NCBI RefSeq assembly: GCF_019097595.1
Contig: NC_080734.1
Coordinates: 3,471,892 to 3,535,891 of the forward strand
Direction of reading: 5' to 3'
Origin: Hemibagrus wyckioides
Lineage: Eukaryota; Chordata; Actinopteri; Siluriformes; Bagridae
Length of the DNA stretch: 64,000 nt
The notes under the pieces were generated by a model, which was not told where the DNA came from, ran no database searches, and worked only from the letters and a program-made list of their open reading frames with translations. Numbering within the stretch: the stretch's first letter is position 1; the number at the start of each line of letters is the position of its first letter. The translations under genes were made by a program, and so were the position numbers. Below, piece after piece: positions 12,711-25,254 of this stretch.

Positions 12711-15700
12711 CCCACCATCACTGTCCCATCGTCACTGCCCCATCATCACTGCCCCATCATCACTGTCCCATCGTCACTGTCCCATCGTCACTGTCCCATC
12801 GTCACTGTCCCATCATCACTGTCCCACCATCACTGCCCCATCATCACTGCCCCATCATCACTGTCCCACCATCACTGCCCCATCATCACTGCCCCATCAT
12901 CACTGCCCCATCATCACTGTCCCACCATCACTGCCCCATCGTCACTGTCCCATCGTCACTGCCCCATCATCACTGCCCCATCATCACTGTCCCACCATCA
13001 CTGCCCCATCATCACTGCCCCATCATCACTGCCCCATCGTCACTGTCCCATCGTCACTGTCCCATCGTCACTGTCCAATGTCCCATCGTCACTGTCCCAC
13101 CATCACTGCCCCATCATCACTGTCCCACCATCACTGCCCCATCATCACTGCCCCATCATCACTGTCCCACCATCACTGTCCCATCATCACTGTCCCACCA
13201 TCACTGCCCCATCATCACTGCCCCATCGTCACTGTCCCATCGTCACTGTCCCATCGTCACTGTCCCACCATCACTGTCCCATCATCACTGCCCCATCGTC
13301 ACTGTCCCATCGTCACTGTCCAATGTCCCATCGTCACTGTCCCACCATCACTGTCCCATCGTCACTGTCCCATCGTCACTGTCCCACCATCACTGCCCCA
13401 TCATCACTGCCCCATCATCACTGCCCCATCGTCACTGTCCCATCGTCACTGTCCCATCGTCACTGTCCAATGTCCCATCATCACTGTCCCACCATCACTG
13501 CCCCATCGTCACTGTCCCACCATCACTGTCCCACCATCACTGCCCCATCATCACTGTCCCACCATCAATGTTCCATCATCACTGCCCAATCATCACTGTC
13601 CCATTATCACTTTCACACCATTAATGTCCCATCATCACTTTCACCATCACCACTGTCCCATCATCACTGCCCTATCATCACTGTCCCATCATCACTGTCC
13701 CATCATCAATTTCACACCATCAATGTCCCATCATCACTGTCCCACCATCACTGTCCCATCATCACTGTCCCACCATCAATGTCCCATCATCACTGTCCCA
13801 CCATCAATGTCCCATCGTCACTGTCCCATCATCACTTTCCCACCATCAGTGTCCCACCATCAATGTTCCATCATCACTGTCCCATCGTCACTGTCCCATC
13901 ATCACTGTCCCATCATCAATGTTCCATCATCACTGTCCCATCGTCACTGTCCCATCATCAATGTTCCATCGTCACTGTCCCATCGTCACTGTCCCATCGT
14001 CACTGTCCCACCATCACTGCCCCATCATCACTGCCCCATCATCACTGTCCCATCATCAATGTTCCATCATCACTGTCCCATCGTCACTGTCCCATCATCA
14101 ATGTTCCATCATCACTGTCCCATCATCACTGTCCCATCGTCACTGTCCCATCATCACTGTCCCATCGTCACTGTCCCATCATCAATGTTCCATCATCACT
14201 GCCCCATCATCACTGTCCCACCATCACTGCCCCATCATCACTGCCCCATCATCACTGTCCCACCATCACTGTCCCATCATCACTGTCCCACCATCACTGC
14301 CCCATCATCACTGCCCCATCGTCACTGTCCCATCGTCACTGTCCCATCGTCACTGTCCCACCATCACTGTCCCATCATCACTGCCCCATCGTCACTGTCC
14401 CATCGTCACTGTCCAATGTCCCATCGTCACTGTCCCACCATCACTGTCCCATCGTCACTGTCCCATCGTCACTGTCCCACCATCACTGCCCCATCATCAC
14501 TGCCCCATCATCACTGCCCCATCGTCACTGTCCCATCGTCACTGTCCCATCGTCACTGTCCAATGTCCCATCATCACTGTCCCACCATCACTGTCCCATC
14601 ATCACTGTCCCACCATCACTGCCCCATCATCACTGTCCCACCATCACTGCCCCATCATCACTGCCCCATCGTCACTGTCCCACCGTCACTGTCCCATCGT
14701 CACTGTCCCATCATCACTGTCCCACCGTCACTGTCCCATCGTCACTGTCCCACCATCACTGCCCCATCATCACTGTCCCATCGTCACTGTCCCATCGTCA
14801 CTGTCCAATGTCCCATCGTCACTGTCCCATCGTCACTGTCCCACCATCACTGCCCCATCATCACTGTCCCATCGTCACTGTCCCACCATCACTGCCCCAT
14901 TATCACTGTCCCATTGTCACTGTCCCATCGTCACTGTCCCATCGTCACTGTCCAATGTCCCATCGTCACTGTCCCACCATCACTGCCCCATCATCACTGT
15001 CCCACCATCACTGTCCCACCATCACTGCCCCATCATTACTGTCCCATCATCAATGTTCCATCATCACTGTCCCATCGTCACTGTCCCATCATCAATGTTC
15101 CATCGTCACTGTCCCATCGTCACTGTCCCATCATCACTGTCCCACCATCACTGCCCCATCATCACTGCCCCATCATCACTGTCCCATCATCAATGTTCCA
15201 TCATCACTGTCCCATCGTCACTGTCCCATCATCAATGTTCCATCATCACTGTCCCATCATCACTGTCCCATCGTCACTGTCCCATCATCACTGTCCCATC
15301 GTCACTGTCCCATCATCAATGTTCCATCATCACTGTCCCATCATCACTGTTCCATCATCACTGTCCCATCATCACTGTCCCATCGTCACTGTCCCATCAT
15401 CACTGTCCCATCGTCACTGTCCCATCATCAATGTTCCATCATCACTGTCCCATCATCACTGTTCCATCATCACTGTCCCATCATCACTGTCCCATCGTCA
15501 CTGTCCCATCATCACTGTCCCATCGTCACTGTCCCATCATCAATGTTCCATCATCACTGTCCCATCATCACTGTCCCATCGTCACTGTCCCATCATCACT
15601 GTCCCATCGTCACTGTCCCATCATCAATGTTCCATCATCACTGCCCAATCATCACTGTCCCATTATCACTTTCACACCATTAATGTCCCATCATCACTTT

Positions 15701-16928
15701 CACCATCACCACTGTCCCATCATCACTGCCCTATCATCACTGTCCCATCATCACTGTCCCATCATCAATTTCACACCATCAATGTCCCATCATCACTGTC
15801 CCACCATCACTGTCCCATCATCACTGTCCCACCATCAATGTCCCATCATCACTGTCCCACCATCAATGTCCCATCGTCACTGTCCCATCATCACTTTCCC
15901 ACCATCAGTGTCCCACCATCAATGTCCCATCATCACTGCCCAATCATCACTGTCCCACCATCACTGTCCCATCATCAATGTCCCACCATCAATGTCCCAT
16001 CATCACTGTCCCACCATCAATGTCCCATCATCACTGTCCATCATCACTGTCCCACCATCAATGTCCCATCATCACTGCCCAATCATCACTGTCCATCATC
16101 ACTGTCCCACCATCAATGTCCCATCGTCACTGCCCAATCATCACTGTCCCATTGTCACTGTCCCATCGTCACTTTCCCATCATCACTGTCCCACCATCAA
16201 TGTCCCACCATCAATGTCCCATCATCACTGCCCAATCATCACTGTCCCATCATCACTGTCCCATCGTCACTTTCCCATCATCACTGTCCCATCATCACTT
16301 TCCCATCATTCCTGTCCCATCATCACTGTCCCATCATCACTGTCCCATCATCACTGCCCCATCATCACTGCCCAATCATCACTGTCCCATCATCACTGTC
16401 CCATCATCACTGTCCCATCATCACTGCCCAATCATCACTGCCCAATCATCACTGCCCAATCATCACTGTCCCATCATCACTGCCCAATCATCACTGCCCA
16501 ATCGTCACTGTCCCATCGTCACTGTCCCATCGTCACTGTCCCATCATCACTGTCCCATCATCACTGTCCCATCATTACTGTCTTATCGTCACTTTCCCAT
16601 CATCACTGTCCCATCATCACTTTCCCATCATTCCTGTCCCATCATCACTGTCCCATCATCACTGCCCAATCATCACTGTCCCATCATCACTGTCCCATCA
16701 TCACTGTCCCATCATCACTGCCCAATCATCACTGCCCAATCATCACTGCCCAATCATCACTGTCCCATCATCACTGCCCAATCATCACTGCCCAATCGTC
16801 ACTGCCCAATCGTCACTGTCCCATCGTCACTGTCCCATCGTCACTGTCCCATCATCACTGTCCCATCATCACTGTCCCATCATTACTGTCTTATCGTCAC
16901 TTTCCCATCGTCACTGACCCATCATCAT
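12711..16928. repeat. 4.2-kb array of a 14-bp minisatellite, about 300 copies
   Basis: Head-to-tail units of consensus CCCATCATCACTGT with recurrent variants (ATCGTC, CACCATC, CTGCCC, ATCAATGTTC, CCCAATC). Because 14 mod 3 is 2, three units (42 bp) encode a 14-residue repeat (HHHCPIITVPSSLS) that cycles through all three forward frames. No forward frame contains regular stops, which gives spurious open frames of about 1,000 and 1,279 codons. Higher-order structure is visible: variant strings recur at offsets of 1,093 bp (13318/14411 and 13465/14558) and 2,059 bp (13602/15661), and at 308-322 bp near the right end. Confidence 0.97.
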
Positions 16929-16974
16929 AAGCCAAAGACATAAACACCAGCTCACCTGCCTTGGGTTCCCCTCC

Positions 16975-17385
16975 TCCATCTATCTGTCCATCCATCAATC
17001 CATCCAACCATCAATCCATCCATTCATCTGTCCATCCAACTATAAATTTATTCATCCATCCGTTTATTAATCTATTCACCCATCCATCCATCCATCTATT
17101 CATCCATCCATCCATCCATCCATCCATCCATCCAACCATCCTTCTGTCCATCCATCTATCCATCAATTCATTCATCCATCCATCCATTCATCTATCTATG
17201 TATCCATCCATCTACCCATCCATCTATTCATCCATTCATGTATAAAATCTATTCATCTATCCATCCATACATTCATTATCCATCCATCTATTCATCCATC
17301 TATCGATTAATCCATCCATCCTTGTATATATCCATCCATGTATACATCCATCCATCCATCAATTCATCCATCCATCTGTCCCCCA
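16975..17385. repeat. (CCAT)n tetranucleotide array
   Basis: Imperfect CCAT/CATC repeats with TTCAT, CTAT and CAAC variants for about 410 bp. It starts roughly 50 bp after the end of the 14-bp array, whose unit also contains CCATCATC. Confidence 0.95.
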
Positions 17386-17964
17386 CAGCATGACTCATGG
17401 ATGAAGAGAAATGTAAAATAAGGTGGGATTCTTCCTCTCCCTGATTCTCCTCCACTGAGTTTTTTGTTCCTGAATGAAGTCATTTTTTTCTCTGAGTTGG
17501 TCTCTGGAAAAAAAAATTGGTGGAGATCCAGTTCAAGGTTCCTTCCAGAGAAGAAAGAAAATAAGGGCTGAGGTAAAAAAATTGAAAAAAAAAAGAAAGT
17601 AAGAAAAGAAAAATGAGCAGCACCAGCATGATTAGAATAAATCCTGAACACCTGACCTTTAACCCAAACACATCACACTCTAGATCTGTTTCGAAAAACA
17701 TGTTCCAGCCCAAAACAAACAAATATTAAAATAAACACGGCCGTGACACTGAGGAGTTAAATAAACCTAACCTCCTGAGATAGCGAGCAGCGACGGAGAT
17801 GAATCACCCGAGCCCAGAGCCTCTCTGCTTTTTATTACGCGTGCAGATGTTCAGTTGTGAGACAGATGTGAGGCGACGGTGACGCTCCAGCAGAGAAGAC
17901 ATGATGGATTCATTAGCAAGAACCACTGGGTAAACAATCGCTCTTCTTCCGTCCATGATGTGTT
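17386..17964. other. intergenic, unique
   Basis: Poly-A/T-rich sequence (17450-17620) is followed by complex sequence (17740-17940). Nothing could be recognised. Confidence 0.4.
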
Positions 17965-19024
17965 GGCGTGACTTGGCTAAAACATGTTAGCTAACGTGAA
18001 GTAATAAAGAACAGCTAATGTTACTTTAGCAGTTTAATTAGCCTCTGAATCTGTAGAATTCTGCTAGCAAACCAACGACAGGCCAGCTAGTTAAAACAAG
18101 TACCATTTTCTAGCAAAGTGAGTAAGACAATGCTAATAATCACACTCAGAAATTCGCCATCAAACTAGCTAACGATAAAACAACGAGCTTTGTTATTATC
18201 CATGTTCACTAGCAAGCTAGCTAACATTAAGCAACGACTAGCCTGTAAACATGTAATTAAACTAGCTTGGGCTAATAAAATTATTATCAAACTTAGCTAG
18301 CAATGTGGCTAATTTGTTTAAAAACAGTAAAGTTTTGCTAGTCATATCAGGCCAAGTATTACATTCTGTAAAAAAAAAAAAAACATCCATCATAGCTGCT
18401 CACTAAACAGCTAGCTAACACAAGGCTATAGCTAAATCATTAGACTAGCTTGTGCTATTACATCTATTCTCCAACTTTGCTAGCAATGTGGCTAACAAGA
18501 GACAAATGAATTAAAAGTAGGAAAAATACGACCGGGTTTTATGTTTTTATTATTAGACTAGTTACCTAGTAAAGCTAGCCAGCAAAGAGGGTGTGGCCTA
18601 AATCTGAATCATTTTCATTGTATTTAATGAAAGTTAGCACTAGAAACATTAGCATGATCAAGCTGCGTCATACCCCCATGAAGTAAAGTCTAAACCAAAA
18701 TAAAAAAAAGTGAGTAGAATACCATTCGTGGGACGCTAGGCTAACATCCAGGAGATGTAGCGGTCTGATCTGATTAGCCCGCCTCCTGCATTAGTGAACA
18801 AGCAGGCTTTGTGTTTTATTTTTGTGTAAATCAGTTCCAGAAGTTTCTCCAGAACATCGACCCCCAACATGGTGATACTGCAAATCTTCAGTCTGCCGTC
18901 GATCTGAAACGCTTTTATCGAGTGCTAAATCTGCGCCAAAAGAATTTCAAGGAGTCTTTTTCAATTTCGAGAAAGTCCCACAGATGTCTGAGGCTTTCAG
19001 AAGACAAAATAAACAGTCATGGAG

Positions 19025-19069
<45 letters not shown>

Positions 19070-20870
19070 GGCGGTGGCTAACAGGCCTACATAAACGCCA
19101 CTTAAAGAAACATCTGCTCTTAGGAGTTCAAGCGAACGTCTTTGCCATGATGGGAATTTATGTGCTAGTAAATAAACCGTAAAATCGGCTAACTCTCCTC
19201 CTCCTCCTCTTCCTCCTCCCTCACCTCCTCCGCCTGCCCCGCTACTCGGACATAAACACGTCGGCTGTTTGTACCTCACTCTGAAACGTACCCCACATAA
19301 ATATTTACACTCCAAACATTCATCAATGTGCCCTTATCTCCAGAGCGCGAGAGGAAATTCAGCTCAAACCGAACAGCTGAGGAGATTAAAAACTTAGCCG
19401 TTTATTAGCGTTTTTTTTTCTCGGACACTTGTTTATTTTTTCTCCTTCAGTCAGATGGATCTGCTTTTATTTCCCCATGAAGGAAGTCACTACAACAAAA
19501 ACAGGCAGCTAAATGCGCTAGCACTCCTGCCTTCTTTGCTAAAATTAAAAATGCCCACTAAACATGCTAACTAGCGTTACAATTGCCTAGGTCAGATGAG
19601 GTCAAGTGTACTTTCCTGAACTGTTATCCATGTACACAGGCTAATAAATTGGCTAACATTAGCTAATAGCACTAACTATGACTAACTCATTTTAATTAAT
19701 ACATGACCAAATTTTATTTTTTTGTGAATAAAACCATCCTCCATCATAGCTGTTTGCTAAACATCTAGCTAACACGAGCCTAACTATATCACTAGACTAG
19801 CTTGTGCTTTTAAACCTAATGTATTATCTAACTTTGCTAGCAATGTGGCTAACTAAATCCAGTAAAATGTGCTAGGTCAAGCTCGTTGTACTTTCTGTTT
19901 TTAAAACCATCCACCTTTGCTAACTAGCCGGCTAATTATAGGCTAACTCTGATAGATAGACTAGCCTGTGTTATTAAAACTCCTTAGCAAACTCAGTAAC
20001 ATTAACAAAATCAAAATCTTGTCAAAAGCTTTATTGCTAGCTAGCTAGCTAACCAAACTTAGACTAGCCTGTAGTATTAAAACTATTATACAAGTTTACT
20101 AGTTAACTATTTAACTAACCGATAAAGTTTTCTTGCAAACTAGGAAATATTATTTGTATTTTATTACTAAACCAAACTAGCTAACATTAAGCTAACTGTA
20201 TTATTAAACATATCTAACCTTGCTAAAAAATTAGCCAACATTGGGTTAGCTAAAAAAAAACAGGAATCGTTGCATTTTCTTATTAAAATTGTTATAGAAA
20301 AACATTGTTATTATGCAAATTCACTAGTCATCTAGCTAACAGCAGTTTTCCAGCAAACTAGCCAACTTTGGACTAAATGTTAGATTTTGTTATTAAGCTC
20401 ATTATCCACATTTGCTAGCAATCTAGCTAACATTAGACTTTTTTCCTAAGGTATTTGACTAGCTTGTGTTAATGATACTATGCATCTTTGCTAACAGCAG
20501 GCTAAGTCATTTAAACCCATCAGTTTAGGCAAAATTGATATATGTTTTGCTGTTGATATTTTTATTATCCTGGTTCACAAGCTAGCTAGCTAGCTAACAT
20601 TAAAAAATTAAAATGTCTTTTTGTTTTTAGTTTTTCTTATTAAAAAGTCTGACATTCGGTGTCAGACTAGATAGTGCCATTACTAGACTACTTAGCTAAC
20701 ATTCAGCTAACTAAACACAGGTTTAAGAAACACATGGCTAATAATTAGGTCAAATTAGACCCTGTGGTATATTTAGTTCTTAAAAAAAGTTCGCTAGCAG
20801 GCTAGTTAATAGCAAACTTAGCAGGCAGGTTTGAAAGAAAATTGGATCAAACGTCATGTTTTGCGTTTAA
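17965..20870. repeat. GCTAGC/GCTAAC word-rich domain
   Basis: For nearly 3 kb the words GCTAGC, AGCTAAC, TTAGC, ACTAGC and CTAACATTA recur at high density but without a fixed period. Examples are 18155-18240, 18400-18500, 20035-20060 and 20575-20600, the last with a run of AGCTAGCTAGCTAGCTAAC. It may be an eroded simple-repeat domain. A TG tract (19027-19061) and a possibly unrelated unique block (18780-19010) are embedded. It does not code for protein. Confidence 0.6.
19027..19072. repeat. (TG)n microsatellite
   Basis: About 17 TG units followed by GGGTGGGTGGGC. Confidence 0.95.
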
Positions 20871-21693
20871 ACAAAACCCTGGAGCTGGATTACAAATAGC
20901 CTCGGCTTGATTAATGGCATTCCGCAGGGAGACGAAAGCAATGCCTCGCTCGCTTATCATCACCGACTCTTTTCATTTTCAACTCGCATTCCTGTTTGCT
21001 TTTTTTTCCTCAGCATTTGGAGCTGAAACTCCCTGAGTGCGCTGGCCGGGGGCCGGAGCGGGACACCGGAGCCTGGCGAGTGGTTTCTCTGTAAACATGC
21101 AGAGCCAGCCTTGTGGTTTGGTCTGTTGCTGGAGCAGGACTGATCTGTTTTCATGTCAACAAAGTGCTTTAGGCCAACGACAACATCGCTAAACATCACA
21201 GCCTTCGGCACACGCCGCTCACCCAGAGACGTATTTGTTATACACACAAACGTGTCTTTCCTATTCCACGAGTGTTAGCGTTAGCCACTGACCCCGTTCT
21301 GAGTGAAAGTGATTACTTCAAGCCATCACACGACTTTCAAACTCTTCTGTCAAACACGCTCGGCTGTCTGAGGAAAAAAAGAAACCTCCCTGACGTCGCG
21401 TCCCAATGTTTCTTCACGAGCACCAAAGCGTATAAGGTTTAAATCTCTCCACGTCAAAATCCGTTACCTCAGAACTTTTTGTTTACGGGATAAAAATCTC
21501 CTATCGTTGTTTTGATTCCGATTCTACACATTTGTCTGGAAATGTTTGGGTTTTTTTAAGATTAGCGTTTTGACATGAGGTATTTTTTCTGCGGTGATTA
21601 AATTAGCTGAGAGAGAAAAAATCCAGTCTGAGTGATGGAAATGCAGAGGTATAGTTAATTAGTTGCTAAATATGAGGGGTAGAAGCTTGAAAC
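20871..21693. other. intergenic, complex sequence
   Basis: Positions 20,890-21,220 are complex and fairly GC-rich compared with the surrounding AT-rich word domain. The stretch could be a conserved non-coding element, but this cannot be tested from one sequence. The rest is unremarkable. Confidence 0.25.
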
Positions 21694-21696
21694 TTA

Positions 21697-22288
21697 GGCC
21701 TAGTCCACACGTACACGGGTATTTTTAAAGTTTTTAAAAAAAATCTCGTCCACATGAAAACGCAAAAACGCGGTCTGAAGTGCTGTCAAAAGCATGCAAA
21801 ACCAACAGGTGGCGATATAATCTCAACCGTAAAGCCATGTTGGCCAATCAGAAGCCTGAGACGCCAGTAAGGTTCAGGAGAGTCCTGTCCAATCAGACTT
21901 CAGTCTTGATTAGCGGGTTGTTGTAATCGTTCTACTCGTTAAGCCAATATCACAAAGTTATTAACTGTTATAACTGTTTGTTATTGTATTAGTTATAACA
22001 GTGTGCATTTTGGGCTGGTATTTTTTAAATGGGCGGGTTTTAAGCTGTACTTGGGCTGGAAATCTTCAGTCCAATCTGGCAACCCTGTTCACAAGCCAAA
22101 AATCTCCGGTTTCGCTGTCTACACGATAACACTGAAACCGGAGTTTTTAAAAAACTTCACACTGGCAGGAGTTTTCAAAAATGTTAGGTTTCAGTGACCA
22201 GATGCTGCGTTTGGGTGTGGACGAACGGCCAAACCTAATTAAAAAAAGCTGCGGTTTTAAAAATACCTGCGTTTGTGTAGACAGGGCC
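21697..22288. mobile_element. 592-bp non-autonomous TIR transposon flanked by TTA
   Basis: The left end reads GGCCTAGTCCACACGTACAC then GGGTATTTTTAAA. The right end, inverted, reads GGCCCTGTCTACACAAACGC then AGGTATTTTTAAA. These are clear terminal inverted repeats of about 33 bp. TTA flanks both ends (21694-21696 and 22289-22291), as expected for a 3-bp target duplication of the PIF/Harbinger type. Other superfamilies are possible because no transposase is present. Confidence 0.8.
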
Positions 22289-22329
22289 TTAAACCTAAAA
22301 TGCCCTTAGATCATTTCGGAGGGACAAAA

Positions 22330-22545
22330 TGCTCTGAAAGCCATTTCACACAGAGTTAAAAGCTAAAATTTCTAAGCTAACAGCTATATCATTTTAGCTA
22401 CACCATTAGCTAGTTTTTATGCATGTTACAGTCAGACATTTTAGCTTTCAGCAATAACTTATGTTGTGTGATTGAAGAAAATTGCTCGGAGGCTAACAAT
22501 AAACATCATTAACGAGTGTGTCAAACATTTTACCTTTTGGCATTT

Positions 22546-22589
<44 letters not shown>

Positions 22590-23300
22590 TTAACAAATGG
22601 AGACTCATAATCTTGCTAGCATTAAGCTAAGTATCAAATAATTGCACCCGGTATCCAAGCTTGCTAGCTAACTGGTTCACAATGTTACAATAACAACAAA
22701 CATTATGAATATTGATCTATTCCACTGTGTGATTTAAACCAGTAGCCATGTTTGCTAGCAAGCTAGCATTACAGCTTGTTTATTGGACGTTACTAACAGA
22801 AGCCAAATTTTCTAGAACACTTGGTCAAATTAGGCTGAAATGTTATATTAAGACTATTCATCTATAAATGCTAATCAGCTAACTAAAATTAAGCTAACTA
22901 TGTTAGCAGACTAACCTGTTTTGAGATTAGTGATTTGTAATGAAGTGTTTTTAATAAGGCAGATGGAGGAATAGTTCCATTTCTGTATATTTTCATGTTG
23001 TTTGCTATTTATGTATAAACGTTAACTAATCATTTAACAGAGAAAAAACATTAGCAAAAATGTATTAAGGTTATTCTGGAAGCATTTTTCTCCTCAGATG
23101 AAAAGCACATGAAAATGCTCACTAACATGCTAGCTAATGTTACTATTAGCTATTATATTTTGTAGAACCCAGTGGCTAGGATAAAAGGATATCTAACTAG
23201 CAGGTGAGACTCTGTGAGCTAGAGAGTTATTAGCGAGGCTAAGTAGTATACAGTTAGCAAATCGGGAGCTAGTAAAGTGGTAACTGTTTAATTTCAAGCT
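22330..23300. repeat. second GCTAGC/GCTAAC word-rich segment
   Basis: The same vocabulary as 17,965-20,870 resumes after the TTA-flanked element (for example 22370-22410, 22610-22680, 22740-22770, 23120-23150 and 23290-23310). The transposon may have inserted into a once continuous domain. A GA tract lies at 22548-22586. Confidence 0.5.
22548..22586. repeat. (GA)n microsatellite
   Basis: About 19 GA units. Confidence 0.96.
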
Positions 23301-24127
23301 AGCTAACGGTAACATCTGGAAATAAATAATAAAAGATGGCGCTCGGATCTTCGCCAGGGAGTAAAAAATGTCAGTGTGGAAGAACCTGTCAGAGGTGAAA
23401 CTCGAGTGTGTAAGTTCATTCCATCCTTCAACACACACACATACACACACAGACACACACACACACACACACATGTCCCATCAGCAGCTGTGTCTGAGAA
23501 AGCAGCACTCGTGGAACTGTTGACACACTCACCCCACATCTTCTAATGGCCACATCCTCCACACCCTACGAACCCTACACACACACACACATACACACAC
23601 ACGCAAACTTCCTAGCAATCAGAGGCTGAGAATAGGAAGAAGGGAGAGGAAGCGGCCGAGCATTCACAGGCTGGGAACGAGAGGAGGGGGAGAAAAAGCG
23701 GAACCTGGAATTTGCAAAGGAAAAAACAACAGGCTTCCAAAAATACCTCGGACCCATCCCCACAGCAGATAAACAGAAATATTATTCCTCTGTTGCTCAG
23801 GCACATCTTCTTCCGTTCCTCCTTCCCCTCTCATCCTCCTCCTCTTTCTCATCCTCATGACTAAACCAGGAAACGGAGAGGTGGCCGCTGATTAGGAACC
23901 TTGTTAGCTTCCCATGTAATGACAGCATGAAACTCAATCAGTGGGAGCACACGGATCTTCGGACCGTTTTCCCGTGCTGCGTTTTTTTATCCCGTCCTTT
24001 CCCTCTGGAGTTGCACAGACCACCGTTTGTAATGAAATTAACTTTGTTATTGTCATGTCTAAGCCTGGCTACACATTTAGCATTAGCTTTTAGCTCAGCA
24101 GCTGCTGTGGAGCCTAACTTGCAAACC
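23301..24127. other. intergenic with two CA tracts
   Basis: CA microsatellites lie at about 23431-23473 and 23577-23603. A purine-rich and pyrimidine-rich stretch follows (23630-23860). No gene could be supported. Confidence 0.5.
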
Positions 24128-24862
24128 TATATTGCCAAAAGTTTTGGGACACCCCTCCAGATCATTGAATTCAGGTGTTGTTTTTCAGGGGTTGGTCTCG
24201 GCCCCTTAGTTCCAGTAAAAGGAACTCTTAATGCTTCAGCTTCATACCAAGACATTTTGGACAATTTCATGCTCTTTGTGGGAACAGTTTGGGGATGACC
24301 CCTTCCTGTTCCAACATGACTGCACACCAGTGACCAAAGCAAGGTCCATAAAGACATGGATGAGTGAGTTTGGTGTGGAGGAACTTGACTGGCCTGCACA
24401 GAGTCCTGACCTCAACCCCATAGAACACCTTTGGGATGAATTAGAGCGGAGACTGTGAGCCAGAGCTTCTCGTCCAACATCAGTGCCTGACCTCACAAAT
24501 GTGCTTCTAGTGGAATGGTCAAAAATTCCCATAAACACACTCCTAAACCTTGTGGAAAGCCTTCCCAGAAGAGTTGAAGCTGTTATAGCTGCAAAGGATG
24601 GGACAACTCCATATTACATTCATGTGCATGTAAAGGCAGGTGTCCCAGTTTTGACCTGGCTGACAGTCTCCACTCCAAGACATCTATGTCTTTATGGACC
24701 TTGCTTTGGTCACTGGTGTGCAGTCATGTTGGAACAGGAAGGGGTCATCCCCAGACTGTTCCCACAAAGAGCATGAAATTGTCCAAAATGTCTTGGTATG
24801 AAGCTGAAGCATTGAGAGTTCCTTTCACTGGAACACCTGAATTCAATGATTTGGATGGGTGT
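24128..24862 (+). mobile_element. decayed Tc1-family transposon with a folded-back arm
   Basis: The left end TATTGCCAAAAGTTTTGGGA (from 24129) is typical of fish Tc1-like TIRs. Positions 24288-24612 encode the C-terminal third of a Tc1 transposase. QHD (catalytic Asp) is followed after 34 residues by the Glu of NPIEHLW, so this is a DD34E-type end. The same frame continues through PDLTNVLLVEW and LPRRVEAVIAAK and is broken by a TGA at 24456-24458. The N-terminal DNA-binding part and first catalytic Asp are missing. The right part (24685-24862) is an inverted copy of 24149-24358 with a 32-bp deletion, so the element can form a hairpin. The right TIR terminus is lost. Confidence 0.9.
24288..24612 (+). 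pseudogene. Tc1-like transposase C-terminal fragment
   Basis: The frame reads a DD34E catalytic C-terminus (QHD, then LDWPAQSPDLNPIEHLWDEL) and the family's C-terminal tail after one in-frame TGA at 24456-24458. The codon context suggests CGA to TGA decay. The N-terminal two thirds are absent. It is non-functional. Confidence 0.88.
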
Positions 24863-25254
24863 TTGCTAATTAAATTACGTTATTAGACTAGCCTGCTACT
24901 GACGTTGCTAGCAAGCTAGCTACTAGCACTGAAGTACGTACTGAACCAGGCCACACACTCGGCCCAAGCACTTGCTTTGAATAAATACAGACCAAAAGGG
25001 TCACTTCCTCTGACCTCGCCTTCCTAATTCGTTTCTCTTCTCATCTCTGAGCCGACTGATTAGCATTCTGGAAATCTGACGTTAATTATGAGTTCCATCC
25101 TGAGAGAAGAATCCATTTTGGGTTAAAGGCAGCATGTGGAGTTTTATGGTGTGTGACCGGTGCTGCAGTCGAGGCCAAGACAAAGCCAGGACGCATGTGG
25201 AACAGGAACACGGCCCTGGCTTTTCTTTCGGTTGGAAAATGTTTGGTTTCTCCA
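24863..25254. other. intergenic, nothing recognised
   Basis: A short stretch with GCTAGC words near 24890-24920, then unique sequence. Confidence 0.4.

Noticed and set aside
12677..16943. Open frames of 315, 997, 1,279, 1,003 and 321 codons in all three forward frames
   Set aside because: They are produced by the stop-free 14-bp array. The same peptide appears in every frame and there is no start, splice or promoter context.
18811..19182. 123-codon frame (FLQNIDPQHGDTANLQ ...)
   Set aside because: Its end is a TG repeat and no homologous family or splice partner is apparent; the complex part could be non-coding.
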